Positions 29,361 to 39,734 of a stretch of DNA of 42,512 bases are shown here, in pieces; position 1 is the first letter of the stretch; each line of letters begins with the position of its first letter. Under the pieces are notes generated by a model. That model worked only from the letters and a program-made list of their open reading frames with translations, was not told the origin of the DNA and searched no databases. Source of the stretch: Irineochytrium annulatum (Eukaryota; Chytridiomycota; Chytridiomycetes; Chytridiales; Chytridiaceae). The stretch spans positions 1-42,512 of the forward strand of contig JADGJL010000106.1 of the NCBI GenBank assembly GCA_027600665.1, in the 5' to 3' direction. The translations under genes were made by a program, and so were the position numbers.

Positions 29361-30769
29361 CTACACCGAGTCAATCGACCGATGGTCAATCGACAGCTTG
29401 CTAAAGTCCATCGACGGCCCCACCGACAGCTTTCCTACTATCTTGGAGCCTCTTCTCTCCTCGTTAGGGTCTGTTGTCATACCAGAACCCGTCACGGGTC
29501 GTGGTTGACCGCTGCTGAACGCCCTGTGCAGCGAATCTGCTCCCAATCCGGTGGCTTCGGGGTCAAGGGCTGACCCGGCCATCGCCATGGCTCTCTTCGA
29601 TGTACTGCTTAGGTCTCTGCTCAAATTTCCTGCCTCGTTGTCAGCGACTTGCCTGGGTTAGGAACGGGTCATTAGTAAACCACTCCTCTCTCCCTCCCCT
29701 CTCCTCCTATTAGCACAGGAAGCCTCACAGCCCCTCGATCTCGCACACTTACATCAATATCTCCAGCACAGCAAACTCCGCCTTGACTTTCATAGCGTAC
29801 AACATCGCTTTGAACATAATCTGGTAATTGTAAAGATTGGAGTACTCGAACCCGAGCGCGATGAGATCCAAGGCCAGGACGAAGGCGTTGATGTACATAG
29901 TGTGGACGAGCGTCGCCGTCGAGCCTTTGTGTTTCACGTGGCTGAAGGAGGCCTTGATGTATTTCAGGTAGATGAGGGATAGCGCCTGGAAGAAAGTTAA
30001 GTACGAGTTAGTGGGTGGGAGCAGGGATGGACGACGCTTACGGTTTCTTGGAAACAGAAGAGCGTCATTTGGATCTTCTCTTGGATCGAATAGCCCTAAG
30101 AGAAAACCTGTCAGCTACGGCAAACTAAGTAGCTGTTTACCAGAGTCCATTTGTCGGAGTCGGGATACAGATTCGCCCCGAACGTCAAGACGGTGGTGCT
30201 AATTGATGCCACATGAGAACTACTTTCTCGACAATAAAAACCGCTACTCACGGAAGATGACTAATCACGAAGTTCGCAATGATCATGTATAGAACAAGGT
30301 TGATAGTCCTTTGCGGAACGCGTATAATTGATAATCTGCTGTACATAACGACACTCAGGCCGGTCACCTGGGAGGTACACTTTTAGTTTTCACATAATTA
30401 ACTACAGGCTCACCATGCTCCACCATCCAATCGTCAAGACAACCAGAGGCGCGATGATCGATGTATACATGTTAAAGAAGAGCTGTTTTACTGTTAGAAC
30501 ACTCTCGCAGGCGCGTGTGGCTCTCACCGAAAGAAACCCCAGCGTGAACAACAGAGTTCCGCACGTCGTCGCGAGCAGGCTCCAGAAGTACAGCGTGTTG
30601 TAGCTCTGTTGCCATGACGCGTTAGATCACTCCGATCCCTCACTCGGCTCACCTTGAACTTGTTGAAGATGTGGACGAGCATTTCCAAGCATATGTAGAC
30701 AGCGACTGCCCCAGTCGCGATCTGGAAGGACGCGACGGACACGATGTCCTGCGGGCCTAGCGTGCTCAT
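29361..30769 (-). CDS. DUF7703-type multi-pass membrane protein
   Basis: Eight minus-strand exons (30769-30653, 30605-30528, 30482-30414, 30367-30252, 30198-30141, 30095-30042, 29985-29753, 29652-29361) total 1,017 nt and encode 338 residues. Seven hydrophobic segments are visible, with conserved patches YFWSLLATTCG, IGWWSMVTGLSVVMYSRL, SHLPTTVLTFG and the helix GYSIQEKIQMTLFCFQE. These match the pattern of fungal integral membrane proteins annotated DUF7703, whose function is unknown; the seven-helix layout invites comparison with rhodopsin-like receptors, but no Schiff-base lysine or GPCR motif is apparent. The last ~100 residues are a Ser/Thr/Gly-rich cytoplasmic tail with possible phosphosites. 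All seven introns (45-100 nt) have GT/AG ends, and phases close exactly. Confidence 0.83.
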
Positions 30770-31728
30770 AGTGATAGCGAGTCCCGCCTCGTCGTCGTTG
30801 TTGGTTGTCGCGTAAATTAGCGCCTCGGTGCAGATCTGTGAAGATTTTCCTAGGGATTTCCCGGATTGCACGTCGCCACGGAGGGGTAGATCCCTAGGGT
30901 TCGAGGCTAGACTTGTCGGACGGCGCCCCAGCGTGGTGGAGGCTTGCGGCCACCACGCCCGTCGCGTCCCTGCAGGGCATGGACGGGAGCGATGGTACGC
31001 CAACGGAGGGCTCTCCAGGCGACATAACCCCGCAGCTGGACCACGCCAGCCACTAAGCCGAGCGAAACCCCATCAACAGAGTGCGTCAGGAAGTATGCCG
31101 CCTGCGTTTTCGAAGAAGGCGGCAGCGCGGCGGGTTGATGAGGGTGGGGGAGAAGAGAGCTGGGGGACGGAAATAGGGACGGGCCAGCGTCGTCTCCGTA
31201 TGGCGAGGAGCCGGAGCCGGAGCCGACGGGCGCGACGAGCGCGTTGCCTCTGGTTAAGTGTCTGTGGGGATTGTATAAGCTGGTATATGATACTAATGAG
31301 TTACAGTAATAATAAAATATTTCCTCGCAACAAGGCGCAAAAGTCATAACGAAAAAAAGGAGGAAAAAAAATTAAGATCAAAAACAATAAATAAAATATA
31401 GGGAGCTGTTGCTTGTATTGGCGGCAGGACAAGCTCATCAAGGCGAAGAGGTTGAGTCGGAGGACAAGGCAAACGACGGCGGTGCCGAGGACTCGTGCAG
31501 AGCTCCCTGACACCATACACAACCACGCATTCTCGCATCGAGTCGTCGCCTGAGCTGTTAGGCGGTTGACTGGGAGGTGGAAACAAAGGTCAAGAAGGAC
31601 GAAGAGTGACGGATGCCTGACAAGATCTTCCGACGATATTGTGAAGAAGGGTTCGGGCTTGAGCCCAAGCCGCTCAAAGCCACCCGGCATCGTCATTATC
31701 AGCCCGACTCCCACGCTTTCTCCTAACG
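30770..31728. other. Intergenic region between divergent genes
   Basis: This holds the promoters of the DUF7703 gene (leftward) and of the first LRR-SAM gene (rightward). A purine-rich A-tract is at 31345-31400. Minus-strand frames at 30907-31347 and upstream of 30769 are open but low in complexity and show no clear domain. Nothing else supported. Confidence 0.4.
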
Positions 31729-33270
31729 ATGGCCAGGGACTGCAAGATCCTCCACCAGTTCATCTCATCCACCTTCGACCCGACGAACTGCTGCACCCTC
31801 CAACCCGGCCTGAACTGCGGGAACGCCGGCCATGCGACCTCCCTGATCCTCAAGAGCCAAGGCCCCGACTTCTTCGTCACCACGGACCTTCCAACCTTGA
31901 TCAACGCCCTCATTCTGATCCCGCGCTTGTCCTACCTCCAGCTCTCGAACAACAGCCTCGCGGGTCACATCCCCGATTCGATCGCGCAACTGACGGCCGT
32001 GCAGTACCTTTACCTGGATCTCAACAATTTCGTCGGCGTAGTGCCGGCCGCGATCGCGAGCATGCCGAGCTTGGTGCAGTTAAACCTCGATGACAATTTC
32101 CTGATCGGCCCTGTGCCAGACTTGGCGGGGGCGACGAAGTTGAACAGCGTGACGATGAATGGAAATTGCTTTATGGCGGGGACGACGACGTGGACGGGGG
32201 GTTCGTACACGCCCGCGACGAGGGGTGATTGCGCGACGAACCCGATCATTTTGGCGGAGGAGGCTGCACTCACCGCCTCGGCATCCGGAGCAGCATCAAC
32301 GGCTGCCTCTGGTTCGTCGTCGACGACTGCGGTATTCCAACCTTCTCCCACGGCTGGCATCAGTACAGCACAGGACTCCAACGCCTCGTCATCATCCACG
32401 ACTCCCTCGACATCCGTGATCGCGGCGATTATCGGTGTCGTCGTACTGGCAGCCGCCTTATTGGTGGCCGCATTCGTCGTCTTTCATCGGCGGAGGATGG
32501 GCGCCCGCGGAAGGACTCCTAAGACGCCTCAGAACGCGGAGGTGCGCGGCGGGCAGTACCCGGACGGAGCGCATTCATTCGCGGGCGTGGCGTATCCGCC
32601 GCCGCAGCAGCGTTCGGCGGGCTCGGACGATGTATCAACGCCTTTTATAACGGCTTCGACGGCCTCTTCGCCGCCCCTATTCATGATGCCATCGGCAGCA
32701 ACTCCGGCACCACCTCTACGGTCGACCAGCACTGCCGGATCGAATTTCCAGGCGACGTGGGTGCCGTCGCACGATGGTGACGCTGGGCCAGCTGGAGCTG
32801 TAGCCATGGGGACGATGAGGAAGCCGTCGACGCTATTCGGCAAGGTTATTGAGCGCGGTTACACTGTCGGAGAGTCATCCGATGGCGGGCAGGGTGCCGG
32901 CTCGTGGATCACCGGCCACCCGGGGTCGTCAGACGGTGCACAGGACCCGGAGTCTTGGACGACGGCGGACGTAAAGAGCTGGTTGTTGAGGTCCGGGTTT
33001 GATCGGGGAATCGCGGACACCTTTGAGCGTGAGTTCCTTTTCCCTTTTTCTCCCCGTCCTTTTCTTTCCAGCCGTTAATTTCTTTACTTCACTGCAGTGC
33101 ATGGCATTGCCGGCAAGCAACTCGTGCAGCTTACCGTGGAGTCCCTTCAAAATCACCTCGGCATCGCACCGGATGCTGCAGGCCTGATCTTTTTCGCCAA
33201 ATCAAGCCTGTCGTCTGGAGGTTCGTCAGCCTCTGCGCCTGATCTTGTACCGCCACCATATCAGCAATAA
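31729..33270 (+). CDS. LRR-TM-SAM receptor-like protein, paralog 1
   Basis: Two exons, 31729-33028 and 33098-33270, give 490 residues. In order: a Cys-rich cap (Cys5, CC at 21-22, Cys30), about four plant-type leucine-rich repeats (LSYLQLSNNSLAGHIPDSI, VQYLYLDLNNFVGVVP, LVQLNLDDNFLIGPVP), a C-terminal cap (Cys147, Cys168), a Ser/Thr/Ala-rich stalk, one transmembrane helix (about 229-252) followed by HRRRMGARGR as stop-transfer, a long disordered cytoplasmic part, a SAM domain (from about 410: SWTTADVKSWLLRSGFDRG, then GIAGKQLVQLTVESLQNHLG), and the terminal VPPPYQQ. The LRR side should face out and SAM the cytosol. It looks like a kinase-less receptor or adaptor. No classical signal peptide follows the ATG, though the Cys-capped ectodomain implies secretion; an upstream exon or use of the TM as signal-anchor is possible. 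The 69-nt intron splits the SAM domain, as in the paralogs. Confidence 0.82.
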
Positions 33271-33629
33271 CCTGCGATTTTGTAATGTAATTAAAAACGA
33301 ATGACGTTACTGTTTCTCGGGAGTTGTTAGTTCATCAGCACCTGTGCCATGATATATCCAACATACTAAATTAACCCTGTTGCCGTTTCAGCTCCATGGC
33401 TCGTTCACGACGAGTTTAGCGCAGATGCGTTGACTGAGATCCGAGTGGAAAACTATCATTATTCTTTAGTTATCTCCTTGTTGTAATAAAACAAACATTA
33501 CTTTACTTATCCTGACAATGCTCATAATCCACTTCCAAAAATCCTCCATCTCGAGTCGAATCAACGTGGATTGGAACCCTCATCGTCAAACTTCACTCGC
33601 GATCACCACAGCGACAAGCCAACTCGTCA
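33271..33629. other. Spacer between paralog 1 and the SWEET gene
   Basis: AT-rich 3' flank of paralog 1 and promoter of the SWEET gene; no coding signal. Confidence 0.4.
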
Positions 33630-34861
33630 ATGGGGATCGACTGCACGACGGCGACCTGCCAGGTCGTCCTGAGCTACATCATACCCGCCCTGTGAGTAGC
33701 CGTCGTCGTTCTTTACTGCCCTCGCGGGGCTCGTGGGCGGCTGGGGTTCGCCGAGTAGGGAGACTGTTATCGCCAGAGGTGTTTTACGCCTGTGTTTCGG
33801 CGCTGGGCCTCCAGCCGGTTACCTTTACGCTTTTGGAACGGCCCTTGTTTATATGACCACTTCTGGCACCGGCCCAGAAGCTCTCAACGCCTACTCCACC
33901 TCTCGCAAAGTCTAAACACCCCAGTGCTCTCCTAACCGTCCTGATCCTCAGTGGCGATGTAACGGGCCTCCTCCTCTTCCTGGCCCCCATCCCGGCCGTG
34001 CGGCTTGCCCTCGCGCAGGGGAAGCTCGGCAGCCTGAATCCGTACGTGTTGCCTTTGTGGCACTATTGTACCCCCGCTAACGCGCCACAGGATCCCATTT
34101 GCCCTCATAACGGTCAACTGCCTCGGCTGGATCGTGTACGGCCTCTACATTAAGAACTACTTCGTCTTCGTCACGAATTGGATCGGCTGGGCCTTGGGAA
34201 CGTGGTTCTGCCTCTCCCTCCGCCCTTTGATGCCCGCGGCGCAGGTCCGGATCGTGGAGGTGATTTTGCTGGGGGTGTCGATGGCCGTGTACCTACTGTC
34301 GGCGATCAGTTTCATATCGTTGGGGGAGGAAAGCGCGAAGCTGACGTTGGGGTTCATGACGAATGTGATACTTGTGGCATTTTACGGGAGCCCGTTGACG
34401 GTTATGTGGGAGGTGGTGAGGGAGAGGGATTCGAGCGGGTTGAACACAGCAATAGCTGTGACTTCGTAAGTTCCTTGCGTTGTGTGCCGGCGGGTGACGG
34501 GGTGGTGGTGCTGAACATATTTACGCCCGGCTTATCAGGTTGATCAACTCGTCGCTCTGGGTCGTCTACGGCCAAGTCATCGTGGATTGTAAGTTTCCTT
34601 CCTAATCCCTGCATGCATTACTCGTGCTAATTAGGAAGCGAATTAGGGTTCATCACCGTCCCCAACGCCCTCGGCGTCATCTTCTCCGTCACCCAGCTCA
34701 TCCTCCTGGGCATCTACCCTCGCCGCAAAGCCAACGCGGCGGCCGGCGCACCGGCATCTACGTCGGAGAAGAACCTCACCCTCGAGGCCGGCGAGCCCGA
34801 GATCATCCAGATTGAGGACGACGTGCCGGACGTGGAGGGGAACTATTTGAAGGCTAGATAA
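33630..34861 (+). CDS. SWEET (MtN3/saliva) sugar transporter
   Basis: Five exons (33630-33691, 33952-34041, 34091-34465, 34539-34588, 34647-34861) encode 263 residues, the usual SWEET length. Two MtN3 repeats of three helices with a linker helix are visible: LGDVTGLLLFLAPIPAVR then LNPIPFALITVNCLGWIVYG and YFVFVTNWIGWALG; the second repeat has GFMTNVILVAFYGSPLTVMW, SLINSSLWVVYGQVI and FITVPNALGVIFSVTQLIL. SWEETs are bidirectional uniporters for mono- or disaccharides in the plasma or vacuolar membrane; the conserved NPIPF, YGSP and WVVYG/VPNALG pocket motifs are kept. The acidic tail ends in a disordered 45-residue segment. Intron 1 is 260 nt, much longer than the other introns of this gene (49-73 nt). 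It lies between paralogs 1 and 2 of the LRR-SAM family. Confidence 0.93.
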
Positions 34862-35558
34862 GGTGAGGAGGGTAACTAGACGTCTAGTAGACGGTCTTCC
34901 TGGCCGATTGCCTGCTGGCCTGCTCGGTTGTAGCGCTGGGGTGAGGGCTGGCAGTAGCATTTTCTCAAAAAGGCGTCATAGGGTTTGGAGCTGGATATAC
35001 ACACAGAATCACACCGCAACGAGCGTATCGATCTTTTCGTCGGTTCTATCATATAAAATACACCTGTGGCTATTCATTCAAAGCATTTTAATCTAACTGG
35101 CGTGATGCGTAGTTAAACGGATTCAACTAGTGGAGAAGGTTGAAATTAGGAACGACGATGATATGAACTTTGATGGGAGGCGCATTGAAGTTGAGCGTTT
35201 TCGATGAACGTTCGTCATTGTTAACACCGGATTCGTTCAAAAGAACACTTGTGTACGCTTGGGTTGTCAATCTGGAATTAAAACCTTACGGGTTTTACTG
35301 TTCTTCTACTTCGCTATTTTTACTCACCTCCCCGCAAAGTCTCGTGCTTAGGAGTTACCATGCCGTCAAAACACGACGTCGACATGCACAGTGTATTTGT
35401 TAGTAATATATACATGTGTAAAGTAATGAACTAACAGCCCCAAAAGAAACGGAAACCCCCCAAAAAACGAAGAAGAAATGGCCAAGGCTCCCGATGAGGC
35501 GGCGGAACGAGATCAGATGTCAGATGCTGCCGAACCCCCAGAATGGGAAAGGAGGGGT
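34862..35558. other. Spacer between converging genes
   Basis: AT-rich 3' flanks of the SWEET gene (plus) and LRR-SAM paralog 2 (minus). Short frames at 34863-35096 and 35170-35403 have no domain. Near 35410-35480 there is a purine-rich run with A-tracts. No gene supported. Confidence 0.4.
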
Positions 35559-37161
35559 TTACTGCTGATACGGCGGCGGGACGGGATCAGGTGCAGACGA
35601 TACTGAACCCAGAGACGACAGGTTGGCCTTCGCGAAACATATCAGACCAGCAGCATCCGGCGCGATACCGAGGTGCTCTTGGAGGTCCTCCTTGCTGATT
35701 TGCAGGAGGTGCTTGCCGGTAATTCCATGTACTGCAGTCACGGCACGATTAATCTTGTGAAGCAAACGTCGGAAAAAAGAAAAAATTACATTCAAACTTC
35801 GCCGCGATACCGCGGTCAAACCCGGAATTTAGCAGCCAGCCTTTGACGTCCATCGCGCTCCACGACTTCGCGTCTGGCGCGCCGTCAAAGGACCCGGTAT
35901 AGCCGCGACCCTGTGAAACGAAGCCCTCTGATGCTCCGCCGTGCCCCAACTCAATGTCCTTTCCAAGCAGAATTATGGGCTTCGCGTCCGGCATCGCAGT
36001 GTTCACCTCCGTTGCTGCAGCCGCCGCATGCGACGCGTCGCCAACCACAAGGGGCAAGGACGGCGCCAACGCCGCGTAAGGATTCGATCCGGCGGTGCTC
36101 GTCGAGCGCGGTGGCGGCAACGGAGACGCCGCCGAGGTCGTCATAAACGGCGTTAAGACGTCATCCGATCCCACACGACGCTGTTGATTCGGAAGCGCGG
36201 CGGCCGCATGGCGATGCGTGCCGTCCTTGTACGGTCCTACGCTCGGCCCGCCAGCATGAGGCGGTGTCTTAAAAGCCCTTCCGCCGCCGGTCACCCTTCG
36301 GCGTCTGTCGACGAGGTATACGATGATGAAGATGGTCAGGAGGACGGCGACGGTGATGGTTGAAATAATGATTGTTTTGGTGACCTGAGGTGATGAGGGA
36401 GACGAAGTGTCGGCGCCTTGTGCCGCAATCATAGTGCTGGTAGGAAGAGGCGTCGAGGCCAAAGTTAGTGAAAGGCCGGCTGTTGCCGACGAGAGGGAGG
36501 CTGTCATTGCTCCCGAGGCGATGGAGGGGACCGACCCAGAGGTTAAAGTCGGAACGGAGAGCATCGTTGTTCCCGTGGTTGCGGAGGTGACCGACCCAGA
36601 GGCGGCGGAAGTTAATGACGGCCCGGCCTCCTGCCCTAAAATGATCGGGTTCGTCGCGCAATCGGTCCTGGAAACCGGGGTGTACACACCACCAGTCCAC
36701 GTCGTCGCCCCCGCCTGGAAGCAATTCCCATTCATCGTCACGCTGTTCATCTTCGTCGCCCCCGCCAAGTTCGGCACAGGGCCGATCAGGAAATTGTCGT
36801 CGAGGTTCAACTGCATCAAGCTGGGCATGCTCGCGATCGCGGAGGGCACGACGCCCACGAATTCATTGAGATCCAGGTAGAGGTACTGCACGGCCATGAG
36901 GTTCACAATCGAATTGGGAATGTGTCCCGAGAGGGTGTTGTTTGACAGCTGGAGGTACGACAGGCGGGGGAGTTGGGTGAGGGACTGGATCAGGGTCGGG
37001 AGATCGGTGGTGATGAAGAAGTCGCGGCCGTGGCTTTTGAGGATCAGAGACGAGGCATGCCCGTCGGAGCCGCAGTTGAGACCGGGCTGGAGGGTGCAAC
37101 AGTTGGTCGAATCAAAAGTCGCCGAGATGCCTTGGTGGAGGATCTCGCAGTCGCTGGCCAT
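35559..37161 (-). CDS. LRR-TM-SAM receptor-like protein, paralog 2
   Basis: Minus-strand exons 37161-35790 and 35731-35559 encode 514 residues, closely similar to paralog 1 along the ectodomain (NCCTLQPGLNCGSDGHASSL, LSYLQLSNNTLSGHIPNSI, LVNLDDNFLIGPVP-type repeat, TWTGG cap). The stalk is Thr/Ser-rich; the membrane helix is IIISTITVAVLLTIFIIVYL followed by VDRRRRV. The SAM domain starts at SWSAMDVKGWLLNSGFDRG and continues after a 58-nt intron with GITGKHLLQISKEDLQEHLG; the protein ends VPPPYQQ. Exon 2 is exactly the same length as in paralog 1 (173 nt) and the intron sits at the same codon and phase. The stalk and juxtamembrane parts have diverged freely while LRR, SAM and the PPPY end are held. 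No signal peptide is seen after ATG 37161; the frame continues 11 codons upstream without an ATG. Confidence 0.82.
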
Positions 37162-37946
37162 CGTCGTGAGGAAGGCGACAGAGTCCAAGGTCAACGATGA
37201 TGGGGCTGAGTGGCTTGAACCTGGAAGACGGAGTGGCTTGAACTGGGGCGCCTTATATTCTTTCGCCTGTGTTTGTAGTGATTAATCGTGTTCAAGTCTT
37301 ATAACTCTGAGGTCGAATGATTTGAGAAATTACACCAGATATACTAACTGCGCACGATAATCGAATGGTTCTCGCTGAATCCATTCCCCCCGATGAATTT
37401 GGGTAGAGACTCTGCGCTTTCCATGGTAGTGCGGGCTTCTTACTGTCCCTGCTCGACAAGCACGAGGTCTGCACCGCGTCATTCGGGTGGACCTTCGCTC
37501 ACAGCGGTACGGCGCCTCCACGCCTGCTCCATGAATGGATCCGGCACCGCGACGCGATCTTCGGAGGCTCCTGTCCTCCATAATTAAAAGGTGCCGCGAC
37601 ATTTCGCGGTAGCTTAGAATGACCCAGGATTGCGGCGACAGCTGCCTCCGGTCGATTCGCGCGGGTTTCGAACGCGAGGATTCGACGCCGCTTCTCCCAA
37701 TCACTGTGCCACCAACGCGATCCCGGCGTTATTCTACGCGTTCTTGGAACTCAAGTGCCCTCCATGGACTCGTCACTTACATCTCCTCACGCGCGCCCCC
37801 CGTTTATGGGCGCTGGGGATCCTTATTTAGCTTCGCCCGCGCTTTAGTATCGCCGATTCGCCTTATCCCTCCAGTCGCTCCTACGACCGACTCTCCGCAT
37901 TCAACTTACATCCCGGACCGACATCTGGTCTAGGATCGCCAACACG
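37162..37946. other. Intergenic region between divergent genes
   Basis: Promoter region shared by LRR-SAM paralog 2 (leftward) and the cyclin gene (rightward). Frames such as 37330-37704 (minus) and 37619-37933 (plus) overlap and lack domains. The stretch from 37230 to 37260 contains a short direct repeat of a ggcttgaac-type motif just upstream of paralog 2. Confidence 0.4.
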
Positions 37947-39481
37947 ATGGACTCCTTCCCTAGCCCGCCCCTGGCCGCGATGTCTCGTCAGCCGTCCTCG
38001 GCCAGCCTACTCGCGCATGTGTCCGTCACCATCACGGCGCCCCCGTCCACGGTGTACAACCCAAATCCGCAAACGCAACCCCCGCCCGCGGCAACAGCCA
38101 CAGACGCCGCGTCCTCTCTGCAGCGCTATCAGCGCCTCTTCGCGTCCTTGCAGAGACACCACAACGCATTGCTGCAGCAAAAACCGTCAGACCAGCAACA
38201 GAATCAGCGGAGCGGGGGGAGTCGGGAGGGATCAGGGCATAGAGGCAGGCTACAGGCGAACCCGGGGTATGGGAGCGAGCAGATCCCGAGGCTCGCGCGG
38301 TTCATCTGCGTGCTGTTCGGGCACGTGTGGACCTCAAATAGCCTGCAGGAGACAATGGATAGGAAGCTGAACGCTTTCTTTGTGTTATTTGTACAGGTAC
38401 GCGTTGACGCGCGATAACCCCGTCTTGCTTTGTTTGCACTTATTGTCTTATAACACTCTGTTTTGTTCAACAGAATGTCCTTGAAATCACGCGCATGCCC
38501 CTCCCCGTCATCACGCTTGCCGTGAAATACGTCCAGCGACTACGCCGCCACCAGGCGGGCCTCAACCCCGTCCTCCTGCCCCCACCGGGCGACGAGACCC
38601 GCGTCTTCTCCGTCTCCCTCATCCTCGCGCAAAAGTATTCGGACGACAGCCCCTACGGCAACCGCGTGTGGGGCCAGGTGCTGGGCCTGAACGCGAAGGA
38701 GCTCACGGTCTCAGAGATGACGTTCCTTGACCGCATCGGCTTCAACCTGTACGTGGACGAGGCCGAGTACATCGCGTTCTGCAGGGGCGTGCAGGCGCTC
38801 GCGAGGGAGTGGAATCGGAGTCTGCAGGAGGTGAACGCGGCGGGCGCGTTAAGGAGGGCGTCGGATGTCGGGAGCGCACCCGCGATACCGGCACCGCTGA
38901 CGCCGGTGTCGTGCGAGGCGAGCCCGGCGGTGAAGGAGGCGGAGCGGAAGCGGAAGGCGCCGGAGGAGCCTGTTGACGCCAGGCCGTTGGCCGCGCCCGT
39001 CCCTATCATCCCTGTACCTACCACCAGCCTTGTCCCACCATCCAACCCGCCGCTGAACCCTGCCATCCAACTCCACCCGATCCGCAAGAACGCCACGCTC
39101 CGCATCGACACCGCGCGGCCCACCTTGCCTACCGCCACCCCCGTCGCACCACAGCACCCGTTCCTTTCCCTCCCGACGCTCGCAACGCCCGCCTCGCTCT
39201 CCCCATTGCCTTCTCTCGTGCCATCAACGCTCGAATCATTCACGGACGCGTCGTCGAAGACGTACGGGCTGGTCCTCACGCCGACACCCGGGGCCGTCAC
39301 GACCGTCGCGGCGCTGCCGAGCCCGGTCAGCGCTGGAGCGAAGGGTGTGGTGTCGCCGTGTATGGAAGCGTTGGCTGGAAAGCAAATGCAGGGTGGGGAG
39401 GTGTACAAGAGGCAGAGGATGGTGAGCCAAATGGACGTGGTGTGCTTAATGAACCCGTCAGATGAGGGAGTCACGAAGTAG
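37947..39481 (+). CDS. PCL/Pho80-type cyclin
   Basis: Exons 37947-38396 and 38474-39481, joined over a 77-nt intron in phase 0, encode 485 residues. The cyclin box runs from about residue 115 to 255: LARFICVLFGHVWTS, then ITRMPLPVITLAVKYVQRLR, TRVFSVSLILAQKYSDDSPY, RVWGQVLGLNAKELTVSEMTFLDRIGFNLYV (two adjoining helices) and the closing EYIAFCRG. The spacing and the KYSDD-type motif are those of fungal PCL/Pho80 cyclins, which partner the Pho85/Cdk5-type kinase in cell-cycle, polarity or nutrient control; the exact member cannot be fixed. The N-terminal ~110 residues are Gln/Pro/Ser-rich and the C-terminal ~230 Pro/Thr-rich, both disordered, with several Ser/Thr-Pro sites that could be Cdk targets. 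A basic KRKAPEEP cluster might be a nuclear localisation signal. Confidence 0.88.
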
Positions 39482-39734
39482 AAACTGGAGATTGTGTGGC
39501 AACTGCCCTTTATGTAGAGCAGCTTCCCTTGTATTGCTGTGCACTTCCTTCGTTTGGTGAGGCAACTTAGCTACGGTACTTTAATGATATCATCCGCGGG
39601 AACGCGTGTAATTGAACAATTTATAGCCCTTCCTGTTAGCCGACTCTCACAATACCTACACATCTACAATTAACTCAGCAGCTACAGCGAAACAGCAATG
39701 CCTGCAAAAAGGAACACCAAAACGCCGCCTGAAG

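Noticed and set aside
30907..31347. Minus-strand frame with a segment (FLTHSVDGVSLGL) reminiscent of the HxxxDGxxLG pattern of ZIP metal transporters
   Set aside because: Only one short motif; no other ZIP helix is visible in any frame nearby, so resemblance is probably chance.
33784..33990. Open frames inside SWEET intron 1
   Set aside because: They would break the transporter frame; joining 33691 directly to 33952 restores the conserved first helix.
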